From NCBI GenBank assembly GCA_963759155.1, contig CAVWXX010000008.1:263295-327294 (forward strand): a DNA stretch of 64,000 nt. Direction: 5' to 3'. This stretch comes from SZUA-36 sp963759155. GTDB taxonomy: Bacteria; Pseudomonadota; Gammaproteobacteria; Xanthomonadales; SZUA-36. Position numbers and translations under genes: made by a program. Every line of letters starts with the position of its first letter. Position 1 is the stretch's first letter. Under the pieces are notes generated by a model that saw only the letters and a program-made list of their open reading frames with translations, did no database searches and was not told where the DNA came from. Below are positions 34,214 to 42,304 of this stretch, piece after piece.

Positions 34214-35229
34214 CAGTTTGCCGGTTCCTGTAGCCCGGCGCTTTCATCCTGTCGTTTGGACAAACGCAGACGGATTTCCAGAAACATAATGTAAAACAGC
34301 GTCAGCAACATGCCGGCCGCCAATGGCCAGTAATACAGGTCGGTTAAGGGCCGGTAGCTCTGGGTTTCTACCTGGCGCGGATTTATCTCATCCAACTGGG
34401 TGTAGATGGCCTCCAGTTCGCCCCGGTCATTGGCGTGGAAATAACTACCGCCGGTGATGCTGGCGATGTTTTCGAGCGTTTTCTCATCCAGTGCCTGTTC
34501 TCCGACAGAGGTCGGGTCGCCAATCGCGATCGTATAGATGACCACATCGTTGTCACGGGCGATTTCCGCGGCACGCTCGGGTGGCACCAGGCTGCCGGTA
34601 TCATTGCCATCGGTGAGCACGATCAGGACGCGTTCATCGACTTCGCTGCGTTCAAACAGGTTGATTGCCAGGCCCATTGCATCGCCAAGCATGGTTCGCG
34701 GTCCCAGCATCCGGATTTGCGCCTCATCCAGCAATTCCCTGACCACATCCAGGTCGTCGGTGAAGGGCACCTGCACAAATGCCGCCGAGCCAAACAGGAC
34801 CAGGCCAACCCGGTCGCCGTCACGTCGTGCAAAAAAATCATCCAACACCTGTTTGACCGCGGTTAATCTATCCACGCTATTACCAGCGGCATCGGTAAAA
34901 TCCTGTGTTTCCATCGAACCGGAAAGATCCACCGCAACCAGTAGGTCACGCATGGGCAGTTCCTTGATGACGGGTTCCTCGAGCCATTGCGGCCGTGTGA
35001 GTGCTGCCACGATGAACAACCAGGTAAGACCCAACACCAGCCACTGTGATAGCCGCCGCGTGGCGACCGCCACACCACTACCCGGTTTTAAGCCAGCAAG
35101 GCGTGACAGGCGTTGCAGGAAAGGCACCCGCACCGCTGCCTTGCGCTCATGATGGGCGGGCAGCAACGAACGAACCAGCCAGGGCAGCGGCAGGAGTAAA
35201 AAAAGCCATGGATGGGAAAATGTCAGCAT
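34213..35229 (-). CDS. batA: BatA-like VWA protein
   Basis: The 338-residue protein has a short N-terminal BatA region with hydrophobic helices (about 5-24 and 60-78), a VWA domain with intact MIDAS motif D101-L-S103-G-S105, and further metal ligands in the SAAFVQVPFT and VLTDGNDTGSL regions. A C-terminal membrane helix lies near 308-327. It is predicted to sit in the inner membrane with the VWA domain exposed and to work with BatB and the MoxR ATPase. It lies two bases after the DUF4381 gene. Confidence 0.92.
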   Translation of the reverse strand: MLTFSHPWLFLLLPLPWLVRSLLPAHHERKAAVRVPFLQRLSRLAGLKPGSGVAVATRRLSQWLVLGLTWLFIVAALTRPQWLEEPVIKELPMRDLLVAVDLSGSMETQDFTDAAGNSVDRLTAVKQVLDDFFARRDGDRVGLVLFGSAAFVQVPFTDDLDVVRELLDEAQIRMLGPRTMLGDAMGLAINLFERSEVDERVLIVLTDGNDTGSLVPPERAAEIARDNDVVIYTIAIGDPTSVGEQALDEKTLENIASITGGSYFHANDRGELEAIYTQLDEINPRQVETQSYRPLTDLYYWPLAAGMLLTLFYIMFLEIRLRLSKRQDESAGLQEPAN

Positions 35230-35231
35230 GG

Positions 35232-35759
35232 TCAGGTTTCCAGGCCTGGCTTTTGTTGTTGGTCGGGTTGGTGGTGCTTCAGCCAGTACCTGCAGGCACT
35301 TAATAATTCATCTGCCGTTTTTGTATCAACCGTATTCAAATCACCAACGGAGTAGGAAAGCACATCCAGAAGACCAGCGGTGGAATCAGTGAACGATGCT
35401 GTGCTGACTTTTGAGTTGAGAAAATCAAGCCAGTTTTTGCCGGTCAGGGAGGCAAGCTGGCTACGCGGGTAAACCGAGAGCGCGGTTCGCTTTAGCAGGA
35501 CAGGTACCTGTCTCAGAGCTGCATCACGTTTTTCAGAATCGCCGATGTCTTCTGCAAGCAATCGCAATTGATGCAAAGCCGCACGCCGGTAGCGGTTACT
35601 GTTCCAGTTTCGAATTGCCACATAAACAAACCAGGCGACTACAAGCAGCAATATGCCAAACAAATAGTACCAGCCACTTGCCAGCGGCCACCAACCGACA
35701 GCCTCGGGCAGCACGATATCATTGAGGTTTTGCAGGCTGGTGGGGTCCGTTGAGTTCAT
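35232..35759 (-). CDS. DUF4381 membrane protein
   Basis: The 175-residue protein has one membrane helix (about residues 26-46, YYLFGILLLVVAWFVYVAI), preceded by the typical ...LNDIVLPEAVGWWPLASGWY, and a cytoplasmic helical domain. DUF4381 proteins occur almost only in MoxR/DUF58/VWA operons and have no defined function. The frame is open upstream to 35843, but the ATG at 35759 gives the family N-terminus MNSTDPTSLQNL and starts ten bases after the DUF58 stop. Confidence 0.88.
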   Translation of the reverse strand: MNSTDPTSLQNLNDIVLPEAVGWWPLASGWYYLFGILLLVVAWFVYVAIRNWNSNRYRRAALHQLRLLAEDIGDSEKRDAALRQVPVLLKRTALSVYPRSQLASLTGKNWLDFLNSKVSTASFTDSTAGLLDVLSYSVGDLNTVDTKTADELLSACRYWLKHHQPDQQQKPGLET

Positions 35760-35769
35760 TCCGAAGCTC

Positions 35770-36753
35770 TCAAAACCGTTTGGTAGCCAGGTGATGGCCG
35801 AAGGCGTCACGCATCTGGTCGAGCACGGGCCTGTTTGTATCAAGCGCGATCACGGGTATAGAAAATCGACGTGATGCCGATTCATTTCTTTCCAGTTTTT
35901 TTTCAAACTCATTTTCAAAACCCGACCGCAGTTTCCGATTCGAAGTATCGGCCTCAAGTTGGCCTTCATTGTCTGCAAAGCGCAGGCGACCGGCAGCGGG
36001 CATGCTTTTTTCCAGCGGATCGTAAATCAGGGCTGTCAGCACATCATTGTGCTCTGAAAGACGGGTAACATGCCTGCGTGTTTCGGCGTTGATGCCATCG
36101 GCATCGGTTATCAGGCAGACAAGGCAATCGTGCCTGGCCAGGGTGCTGACCTGTTTCAAGGCCTCGTTGAGTTTGCTGGAGTCAGGTTTTAAGTCCGGGC
36201 TGGCACTGAGTTGATGGTTCTTTTTAACCACCTGTTTAAGGATTTGCATCACCCGTTCACGGCTTCGATGAGGTGTTATCACCGAAATTTCGGAGTCATC
36301 AAATATCAGTGCACCAACACGGTCCCCCACGCTCAGCACACGCCAGGCGGATATCGCTGCCACTTCGGCCGCGACAACGGATTTCATACGTTGCTGACTT
36401 CCAAAAAACATCGACACCCGCTGGTCAATCAACAGCCAGACCGGGCGATCCTTTTCTTCTGTATAAACCCTGACATAGGGTGTACCGGTGCGGGCGGTCA
36501 CCTTCCAGTCAATGTTGCGGGTGTCATCACCGGGCAGGTAGTCACGTAACTCCTCAAAATTCAGCCCGCGCCCCCTCAGTTTTGAGGCATGCCGGCCACT
36601 AAGAATGCTGTGAACAGGTTGCCGGGGCAGAAAACTGAAACCTGATGACTTATGCTGCAGGCGAACCAGATCGTCGAGCTGGACATAAACGCCATTATCC
36701 TGGCCGGGGTCTAACCGCTTGTCAGTCTTATCAGTTGCTGGGCGGCGTGGCAT
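35770..36753 (-). CDS. DUF58 protein
   Basis: The 327-residue cytoplasmic protein carries the DUF58 core SGRHASKLRGRGLNFEELRD followed by YLPGDDTRNIDWKVTARTG and YTEEKDRPVWLLIDQ (about residues 50-110). The rest is a VWA-like domain in which the metal motif is LLIDQRVSMFF. Members are fixed partners of MoxR ATPases. The start is an ATG nine bases after the stop of the HAD phosphatase gene, consistent with one operon. Confidence 0.9.
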   Translation of the reverse strand: MPRRPATDKTDKRLDPGQDNGVYVQLDDLVRLQHKSSGFSFLPRQPVHSILSGRHASKLRGRGLNFEELRDYLPGDDTRNIDWKVTARTGTPYVRVYTEEKDRPVWLLIDQRVSMFFGSQQRMKSVVAAEVAAISAWRVLSVGDRVGALIFDDSEISVITPHRSRERVMQILKQVVKKNHQLSASPDLKPDSSKLNEALKQVSTLARHDCLVCLITDADGINAETRRHVTRLSEHNDVLTALIYDPLEKSMPAAGRLRFADNEGQLEADTSNRKLRSGFENEFEKKLERNESASRRFSIPVIALDTNRPVLDQMRDAFGHHLATKRF

Positions 36754-36761
36754 TGGCTTTT

Positions 36762-37775
36762 CTATTGGTCATTTACCGCAGGGTAAATTTCCTTCCAGTC
36801 CTGTGCCATATCGATCAGCAACCAGCCTTTCTGACCGGCCTCATCCAAACCCCTGTCTAGCCGGCCTTCTGATGACTCACGGTCGTAGGCCCATTCCCGC
36901 TTGGCGTCCGTGTGATGCACAATCAAACCCAGTCGTGCGCCACTACCTGCCGTTGTCCACTCCAGCATCTCGAAATCACCATCTGAATTTCCCGCCGCCA
37001 GTATGGGGCGTTGTCCGATAAAGCGGTTGATAGCCAGCGGCTTGGTGTCCTTGTCATCGATAAAGTGAATTTTTGGTTCACGCACGATCACCGGCTTGCC
37101 ATCACGAACTTCATAACGGGTCTCAATGCTGCTTCCTACCACTTGATCAGGTGGGATTCCATACACCGTTTCGGTCCAGGGCCGCATAAACTCCAGCCCG
37201 CCACCTGAAACAATAAAGACCTTGAAATCATTTGCACCTAAGTAGTCGATCAGCTCCAGCATGGGTTGATAGACCATCTGGGTAAAGGCTTTGCCGGTTG
37301 TGGGGTGCCGGGCAGTTGCGAGCCACTCTTTAACGATAAGTTCGAACGCTTCTGTGGTCATGCCGGCATGTGTTGCCATCGTTAGTTCAAGCAGGCCATG
37401 CATACCCGCTGCCTTCAAGGCAGCCATGTCATTATCGAGCACGGCCTTAAATGGTTGCGTGGTTTTCCATTCGGGGTGATCAGCGGCCATTGATTTGACA
37501 CGGTCAATAATAAACAACAGCTGGAAATAAGTGGGTTTTTCACTCCAGAGCGTACCGTCATTATCAAAGGTGGCAATACGCTTATTTACCGGTACAAAGG
37601 CACTGCTTTCGCTATCGGTTACCTTGGTGACAAAATCAATGATGCGCTGTTTTGTTGTTCCGCTGTTCCAGGCGGGCAGCGGGTCGGTTGCGGTCTGTCC
37701 GGCGTTGGAGATGTTAAAAACAAGAATAAAAATCAGTCCGGTTAACCACGGTAAAACGGTCTTTGTGTGTTTCAT
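36762..37775 (-). CDS. exported HAD-family phosphatase inserted in the Bat operon
   Basis: The 337-residue protein has a signal peptide or anchor (TVLPWLTGLIFILVFNISNAG, residues 7-27). It then has a haloacid dehalogenase fold with motif I FDNDGTLW (nucleophile D71, acid/base D73). Motif II is in VFIVSGGGLEFMRPW, and motif III/IV is around RPILAAGNSDGDFEML. The cap region includes MHGLLELTMATHAGMT. This resembles phosphoserine-phosphatase-like periplasmic hydrolases; the substrate is unknown. I chose the ATG at 37775, with AGGA seven bases upstream, over the ATG at 37790. It lies between moxR and DUF58, where no HAD gene is normally found. Confidence 0.88.
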   Translation of the reverse strand: MKHTKTVLPWLTGLIFILVFNISNAGQTATDPLPAWNSGTTKQRIIDFVTKVTDSESSAFVPVNKRIATFDNDGTLWSEKPTYFQLLFIIDRVKSMAADHPEWKTTQPFKAVLDNDMAALKAAGMHGLLELTMATHAGMTTEAFELIVKEWLATARHPTTGKAFTQMVYQPMLELIDYLGANDFKVFIVSGGGLEFMRPWTETVYGIPPDQVVGSSIETRYEVRDGKPVIVREPKIHFIDDKDTKPLAINRFIGQRPILAAGNSDGDFEMLEWTTAGSGARLGLIVHHTDAKREWAYDRESSEGRLDRGLDEAGQKGWLLIDMAQDWKEIYPAVNDQ

Positions 37776-37807
37776 AATAGTCCTATGCATTGATAGCGGG
37801 TGATGAA

Positions 37808-38776
37808 TCAGCTGACGGCAACGAGTTTCAGGATTTCATCGATCACGTCGTTACATGAAACGCCGTCAGCATTGGCCTCGTAACTCAGGGCTATACGGTG
37901 ACGAAACACGCCATGTACAACCGCACGCACATCGTCCGGCAAAACATGGTCGCGGCCATTAAGCCATGCATGGACCCGTGCACACTTGTCGAGGCCAATA
38001 GCGCCACGGGGGCTCGCGCCGATACGTATCCAGGCGGCAAGCTTCTCGTCATAACGTTCGGGATAGCGTGTCGCAAAAACCAGGTCGACCATATATTTCT
38101 CTATGGATTCTGACACCTTGACCTGGTTGATTTCCTTACGCGCGTCGAAAATTACCTGCTGAATAATGGGGTCGGAATCTTCCGATGAAGCGGATGGGCC
38201 TTCTTCACCACGAACCAGGCGGATAACCTGGGCTTCTGTCTCTTCGGTTCCATAGTCAATATAAACATGTAACAAAAAGCGATCCATTTGCGCTTCCGGC
38301 AACGGGTAAGTGCCTTCCTGCTCAATCGGATTCTGTGTTGCCATGACAATAAAAAGTTCAGGCATCTTGTGGGTTTTACCGGCCACCGTGACCTGGCGTT
38401 CTTCCATGGCCTCGAGCAGGGCCGCCTGTACCTTGGCAGGCGCACGGTTAATTTCGTCCGCTAATACGATGTTGGCAAAGATGGGCCCGGCTTCAAAACG
38501 AAATGTCGGTTGGCCGGATTCCGTGTAGAGCACCTCGCTACCGGTAATATCTGAAGGCAGAAGATCCGGTGTGAACTGAATACGTGAGAAATCCGCGTCC
38601 ATATTCTTTGCCATGCTTTTAACCGCACGGGTTTTTGCCAGGCCCGGCAAGCCCTCCATCAGGATATTGCCGTTGGCCAGCAGGCCGATGAGTAGCTGTT
38701 CAATGACCGATTCCTGGCCAATGATGGACTGCCCCATCCGGGTTTGAAGTTTGCGGACTGAATCAAGTGAGTTCAT
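37808..38776 (-). CDS. moxR: MoxR-family AAA+ ATPase
   Basis: The 322-residue AAA+ protein has Walker A GLPGLAKT (residues 42-49), Walker B LADEIN (105-110), sensor 1 in MATQNPIEQEGTYPLPEAQ and the C-terminal lid with SPRG. MoxR ATPases act as chaperones for metal insertion or complex assembly together with VWA proteins, here BatA and BatB. It is the first gene of the minus-strand set moxR-HAD-DUF58-DUF4381-batA-batB-batC-batD. Confidence 0.94.
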   Translation of the reverse strand: MNSLDSVRKLQTRMGQSIIGQESVIEQLLIGLLANGNILMEGLPGLAKTRAVKSMAKNMDADFSRIQFTPDLLPSDITGSEVLYTESGQPTFRFEAGPIFANIVLADEINRAPAKVQAALLEAMEERQVTVAGKTHKMPELFIVMATQNPIEQEGTYPLPEAQMDRFLLHVYIDYGTEETEAQVIRLVRGEEGPSASSEDSDPIIQQVIFDARKEINQVKVSESIEKYMVDLVFATRYPERYDEKLAAWIRIGASPRGAIGLDKCARVHAWLNGRDHVLPDDVRAVVHGVFRHRIALSYEANADGVSCNDVIDEILKLVAVS

Positions 38777-38872
38777 GCGCGAAAACCTGTTGAGTTAGAA
38801 GTTGCAGGGCATGTTAGCCCGGGATGAATAAAGCTGCTTTTACTTTACATGAAAGACAGGAAATTCTGACAT

Positions 38873-38901
38873 AAAAAAAGGCGGGAGATCAAACTCCCGC
38901 C
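38873..38901 (-). terminator. intrinsic terminator of the second DUF4136 gene
   Basis: On the minus strand GGCGGGAG (38901-38894) pairs with CTCCCGCC (38887-38880), with a six-base loop and a run of seven T (38879-38873). It lies 20 bases after the stop of the gene at 38922-39500. Confidence 0.93.
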
Positions 38902-38921
38902 CGGTTTCTATTAGAGATTTC

Positions 38922-39500
38922 TTACTGGCCGGCCCGGAACGGGTAGCCAGCAAACATCTCGGCGACACCGGTCATGACGTCCTCACGCAAGTTATCGTTT
39001 TTGTCGTTGACACGACCGATAGCAACACCTTCCCACAACATACGCTTGAGTCTCGGGTCAACCATGTCGATGTTGATCGTACCCTCGGTGTATTGGCTGA
39101 CATGGGTGGAGGTGCCATAACCGTATCCACCCCAGGGATCGTACAGACCACCGCGATAACCATAATAGCCACCACCGTACATACCCGGATTTTGCGTCGT
39201 GGTTACACGGGTCTTGTCTTCCATTCGTGCCGATACATTGAACAGCAGATCTGGATTGTCGGACCGGACATAACCCCTTTGCTTCATCTGAACATCAATG
39301 GCATCGCGGAACATTTGACCCAGAAGACTCGAGTAGTTCGGATTCTCGATACCCATTGGACTGTAATAGCCATAGGTTTTGTACTGGCTGAAGTCCACGC
39401 TGCGATCATAGTCAGAATGAATTTTGATGGGATTGGAAGAGCAGGCTGCCAGCAACGCGAATGAAATTAGCAGCGCAGTTACTCTAAAAAGTTTATTCAT
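38922..39500 (-). CDS. DUF4136 lipoprotein, paralogue of the 20722 gene
   Basis: The 192-residue lipoprotein has lipobox LLAAC (C20). Its sequence follows the first paralogue closely: SDYDRSVDFSQYKTYGYY, PMGIENPNYSS, SDNPDLLFNVSARM, KTRVTTT, VSQYTEGTINIDMVD, WEGVAIGRV, YPFRAGQ. The Tyr/Gly-rich insert is also conserved. The ATG at 39500 has GGGAGG upstream; an earlier in-frame ATG (39542) lacks one. Function is unknown. It is separated by 66 bases from another lipoprotein gene on the same strand. Confidence 0.9.
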   Translation of the reverse strand: MNKLFRVTALLISFALLAACSSNPIKIHSDYDRSVDFSQYKTYGYYSPMGIENPNYSSLLGQMFRDAIDVQMKQRGYVRSDNPDLLFNVSARMEDKTRVTTTQNPGMYGGGYYGYRGGLYDPWGGYGYGTSTHVSQYTEGTINIDMVDPRLKRMLWEGVAIGRVNDKNDNLREDVMTGVAEMFAGYPFRAGQ

Positions 39501-39566
39501 TATTTCCTCCCGGAAATGATTTAGTTTGGGTGCCTGACCCATCAGTCTGAGCCAGGCTACAAGCGT

Positions 39567-40019
39567 TTATTTCAACTTCAGTTGAATCTTCTTCTTGTCG
39601 GCCATCAATTTGCTGATCTGCTTACCGGCGCTTTCAAAGCTCTTTTTCATTTTTGAATATTCACTCCACTTCTTGACGTCATTTGCGCGGTATACCAACT
39701 GCTGGTCATCAAACTCGAATGCCATCTGTACAAACATGGGTGAATTGTCATCAAGGTAAGCTTCTACCTGCTTGCGGTCAGCGTTGGTGAGCTTAACCTC
39801 GGTGCCGTCATTCAACTTGCCGGTGATTTCCGATCTGATCTGCTTGACATTGGCCATGTTGTACATCGTTCCCCTGTAAACGACGTTCTTGTCATTGTTG
39901 TAAACCTTTGCGCTGGAAATACAACCAGCAAGTAAAAGCATCGACAAGACAGATGCGGCCAATACAAGGGTGCGGCCGATGTGGCCTGTTGCTTTTACGG
40001 TGTTTGTCGCTTTGAACAT
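39567..40019 (-). CDS. lipoprotein of unknown function
   Basis: The 150-residue protein starts at the ATG at 40019 (AGGAGA nine bases upstream). The frame is open to 40142, but that extension is not signal-like. The lipobox LLLAGC puts the acylated cysteine at C33. The mature part is Lys-rich and mixed alpha/beta, with a conserved-looking VVYRGTMYNMANVKQIRSEI segment and a basic C-terminus KKKIQLKLK. I do not recognise the family. It may be transcribed with the DUF4136 gene. Confidence 0.7.
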   Translation of the reverse strand: MFKATNTVKATGHIGRTLVLAASVLSMLLLAGCISSAKVYNNDKNVVYRGTMYNMANVKQIRSEITGKLNDGTEVKLTNADRKQVEAYLDDNSPMFVQMAFEFDDQQLVYRANDVKKWSEYSKMKKSFESAGKQISKLMADKKKIQLKLK

Positions 40020-40218
40020 TCGAATCTCCTGAGTAGATAAGTATTTGTGTTTTTGAAGCCTGGTTTTGGTGTATGACTTCTTCCACCAATAGATAATCGA
40101 GATGATACCAGCATTTCTTTGTGTGTACGATGCGTGCATCACTCAGCACCATTGTTCAATTGATATAACACCCCTGCTTACCTATAGTTCACTTTTCATC
40201 CCATGCACAGGCGCCAAC

Positions 40219-40590
40219 ATGACATCAAAACCAAAAACCTCACCCGACAAGGAGCTTGTAAAAGTACTGGAAGCAGCAGAGGTTGTGGATTTCCTCGAGT
40301 ACCTGCAATCGGGCAAGCGGATTATGTGGGTTAATTTTGTAGCCGGTGTTTCCAGGGGCTTTGGAATCACGCTTGGCATGACAGTGGTTTTAGGTGTGTT
40401 TGTGTGGGTGCTGACAATCCTCGTCGACCTGCCGCTTATCGGTGAATATTTTAAAAACGCAGAGTCATATGTGACCGAGTATGCAGAGAATACAAATTAC
40501 AAAGCAGATTTCGAAGAAATGAACCAACTCCTGCAAGAAATAAACGACAATACAAAGGAAGAAATCATTTCGGAGTCGCAATCCAAATAA
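40219..40590 (+). CDS. DUF5665-like small membrane protein
   Basis: The 123-residue protein begins at ATG 40219. The open frame extends further upstream to 40102, but the family-like sequence starts at MTSKPKTSPDKELVKVL. Pattern: an N-terminal helix, VDFLEYLQSGKRIMWVNFVA, a hydrophobic pair (about residues 44-76) with GVSRGFGITLGMTVVLG, and an acidic helical tail with coiled-coil character. This fits the DUF5665 family of inner-membrane proteins with unknown function. Confidence 0.75.
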   Translation: MTSKPKTSPDKELVKVLEAAEVVDFLEYLQSGKRIMWVNFVAGVSRGFGITLGMTVVLGVFVWVLTILVDLPLIGEYFKNAESYVTEYAENTNYKADFEEMNQLLQEINDNTKEEIISESQSK

Positions 40591-40725
40591 TGAAACATTA
40601 GCTTCGCTCGATCTTTCTGTACCAGGTTTCGCTGAATTGGGGTCTGTGATCCAGCTTTTGGGTCTAATAAGTCTCTTTTTGTTAACGATTCTCATTACAT
40701 GCATACCGATTTGCGCAATATAGCC

Positions 40726-40731
40726 TATAAT
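40726..40731 (+). promoter_or_regulatory. candidate -10 element of pyruvate kinase
   Basis: A perfect TATAAT lies 35 bases before the pyk ATG at 40767. No convincing -35 box is seen at the right distance (40703-40708 reads ATACCG), so the promoter may depend on an activator. The gap 40591-40766 holds no gene. Confidence 0.4.
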
Positions 40732-40766
40732 CGCGTACTTTCTAAAAATCATAAACAGGTTAAGCC

Positions 40767-42236
40767 ATGCAGATTCGCCGTACAAAAATAATAGCCACTC
40801 TTGGCCCAGCTACTGACTCGCCCAAAGCTTTGGGTGCGGTCATCAAGGCTGGTGCGGATATTTTGCGTATAAATCTTTCGCATGGTACGCACGAAGAGCA
40901 AGCGGCAAGGGCTTCCCAGGTCAGGGACGTGGCGCAGAGTTTGGGTAGAGAGGTCGCAATACTTGCAGATCTTCGCGGACCCAAGATACGGCTGGAAAAA
41001 TTTGCTGACGGCTCGGTTGAGCTTGAGACTGGCGATGTTTTTACACTGGATGCGTCAGACAACCCGGCGAAAGGTACGCAAACCCGGATAGGTGTAACCT
41101 ACAAAGGCCTGGCAGATGACCTGTCCCCCGGTGATCTGCTATTGCTGGATGATGGTCTGTTGACCATGCGGGTCAGGGAAATCAAGGCAAAGGACATTAT
41201 CTGTGTTGTCGAAGCCGGTGGTGTGCTGGGAGATCGCAAGGGGATCAATGTACAGGGTGGGGGCCTCTCCCTGCCTGGTATTGCCGAACATGATATCGAG
41301 GATATACCAAGAGCGGCGGCCATGGGTGCCGATTACCTGGCGGTTTCTTTTCCGCGTAATGCCGATGATATGAACGAGGCACGGCGTCGTCTGCGTGAAG
41401 CAGGTAGCGATGCCAGGCTGGTTGCAAAAATTGAACGAACTGAAGCCATCACGAATTTGGAAGAGATTATTTTTGCTTCCGATGCGATTTTGATTGCACG
41501 TGGTGATCTGGGTGTGGAAATCGGCGATGCAGAGCTGCCTGGTTTGCAGAAGCTCATTACCACCAAATCACTTGAGCAAAACCGCCTGGTCATCACCGCA
41601 ACCCAAATGATGCAGTCCATGGTGGAGAGCCCGATTCCAACACGTGCTGAAGTTCTGGATGTTGCCAACTCGGTTTTCGATGGCACTGATGCTGTGATGT
41701 TATCAGCAGAAACGGCGGTAGGGCGTCACCCCGAAATGGTGGTTGAAGCCATGAATCGGATTTGCCTGGGTGCGGAGAGACACGATGATACACGTCTGGA
41801 CACGGCCCAGCTCAGCGTCCAGTTTCAACGAATCGACCAGGCGATCGCGATGGCGGCGATGTATATGGCTACCCATGTTTCGGTTCAGGCGATTGTTGCA
41901 CTGACAGAATCCGGGTCAACAGCCCAGTGGTTATCCAGGGTGCGATCCGCCGTACCGATTTATGCGTTGTCACGGCTCCGTGGTACCCGTCGCCGTATGG
42001 CGTTATACCGTGGTGTGTATCCAATTGCACACGACATTCCCAGCACCAACGTGGAAGTTTCATTGTTTGAAGGTGTGCGTCTGTTGTTGCAGCAAGGTCG
42101 CATCAAGGTCGGTGACCGGATTATCCTGACCATGGGCCAGCACACTCATAACGAAGGCGGTACCAATTCGCTCCGCCTGGTGCAGGTGGGTGAAGATGGA
42201 TACCTTGAGAATAACCCTTCATTGAACAGCCATTGA
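40767..42236 (+). CDS. pyk: pyruvate kinase
   Basis: Pyruvate kinase transfers phosphate from phosphoenolpyruvate to ADP, the last step of glycolysis. The 489-residue protein has the N-terminal MQIRRTKIIATLGPATDSP and the substrate Lys in LVAKIERTEAI. The metal-binding sequence FASDAILIARGDLGVEIG and the catalytic region ATQMMQSMVESPIPTRAE follow. The C-terminal effector domain is complete. It is upstream of the pyruvate dehydrogenase genes, so glycolytic outflow and acetyl-CoA formation are encoded together. Confidence 0.97.
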   Translation: MQIRRTKIIATLGPATDSPKALGAVIKAGADILRINLSHGTHEEQAARASQVRDVAQSLGREVAILADLRGPKIRLEKFADGSVELETGDVFTLDASDNPAKGTQTRIGVTYKGLADDLSPGDLLLLDDGLLTMRVREIKAKDIICVVEAGGVLGDRKGINVQGGGLSLPGIAEHDIEDIPRAAAMGADYLAVSFPRNADDMNEARRRLREAGSDARLVAKIERTEAITNLEEIIFASDAILIARGDLGVEIGDAELPGLQKLITTKSLEQNRLVITATQMMQSMVESPIPTRAEVLDVANSVFDGTDAVMLSAETAVGRHPEMVVEAMNRICLGAERHDDTRLDTAQLSVQFQRIDQAIAMAAMYMATHVSVQAIVALTESGSTAQWLSRVRSAVPIYALSRLRGTRRRMALYRGVYPIAHDIPSTNVEVSLFEGVRLLLQQGRIKVGDRIILTMGQHTHNEGGTNSLRLVQVGEDGYLENNPSLNSH

Positions 42237-42252
42237 GCGCAACGCTTATAAT
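42222..42252 (+). promoter_or_regulatory. candidate promoter of the pyruvate dehydrogenase operon
   Basis: TTGAAC (42222-42227), inside the pyk end, and a perfect TATAAT (42247-42252) are 19 bases apart, slightly too long. The aceE ATG follows at 42305. No PdhR-like operator is evident to me. Confidence 0.4.
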
Positions 42253-42304
42253 GAAAGCACTCCTTCATGAAAGAAAGAACATTAAAATTTACGAGGCCTA
42301 CTGA

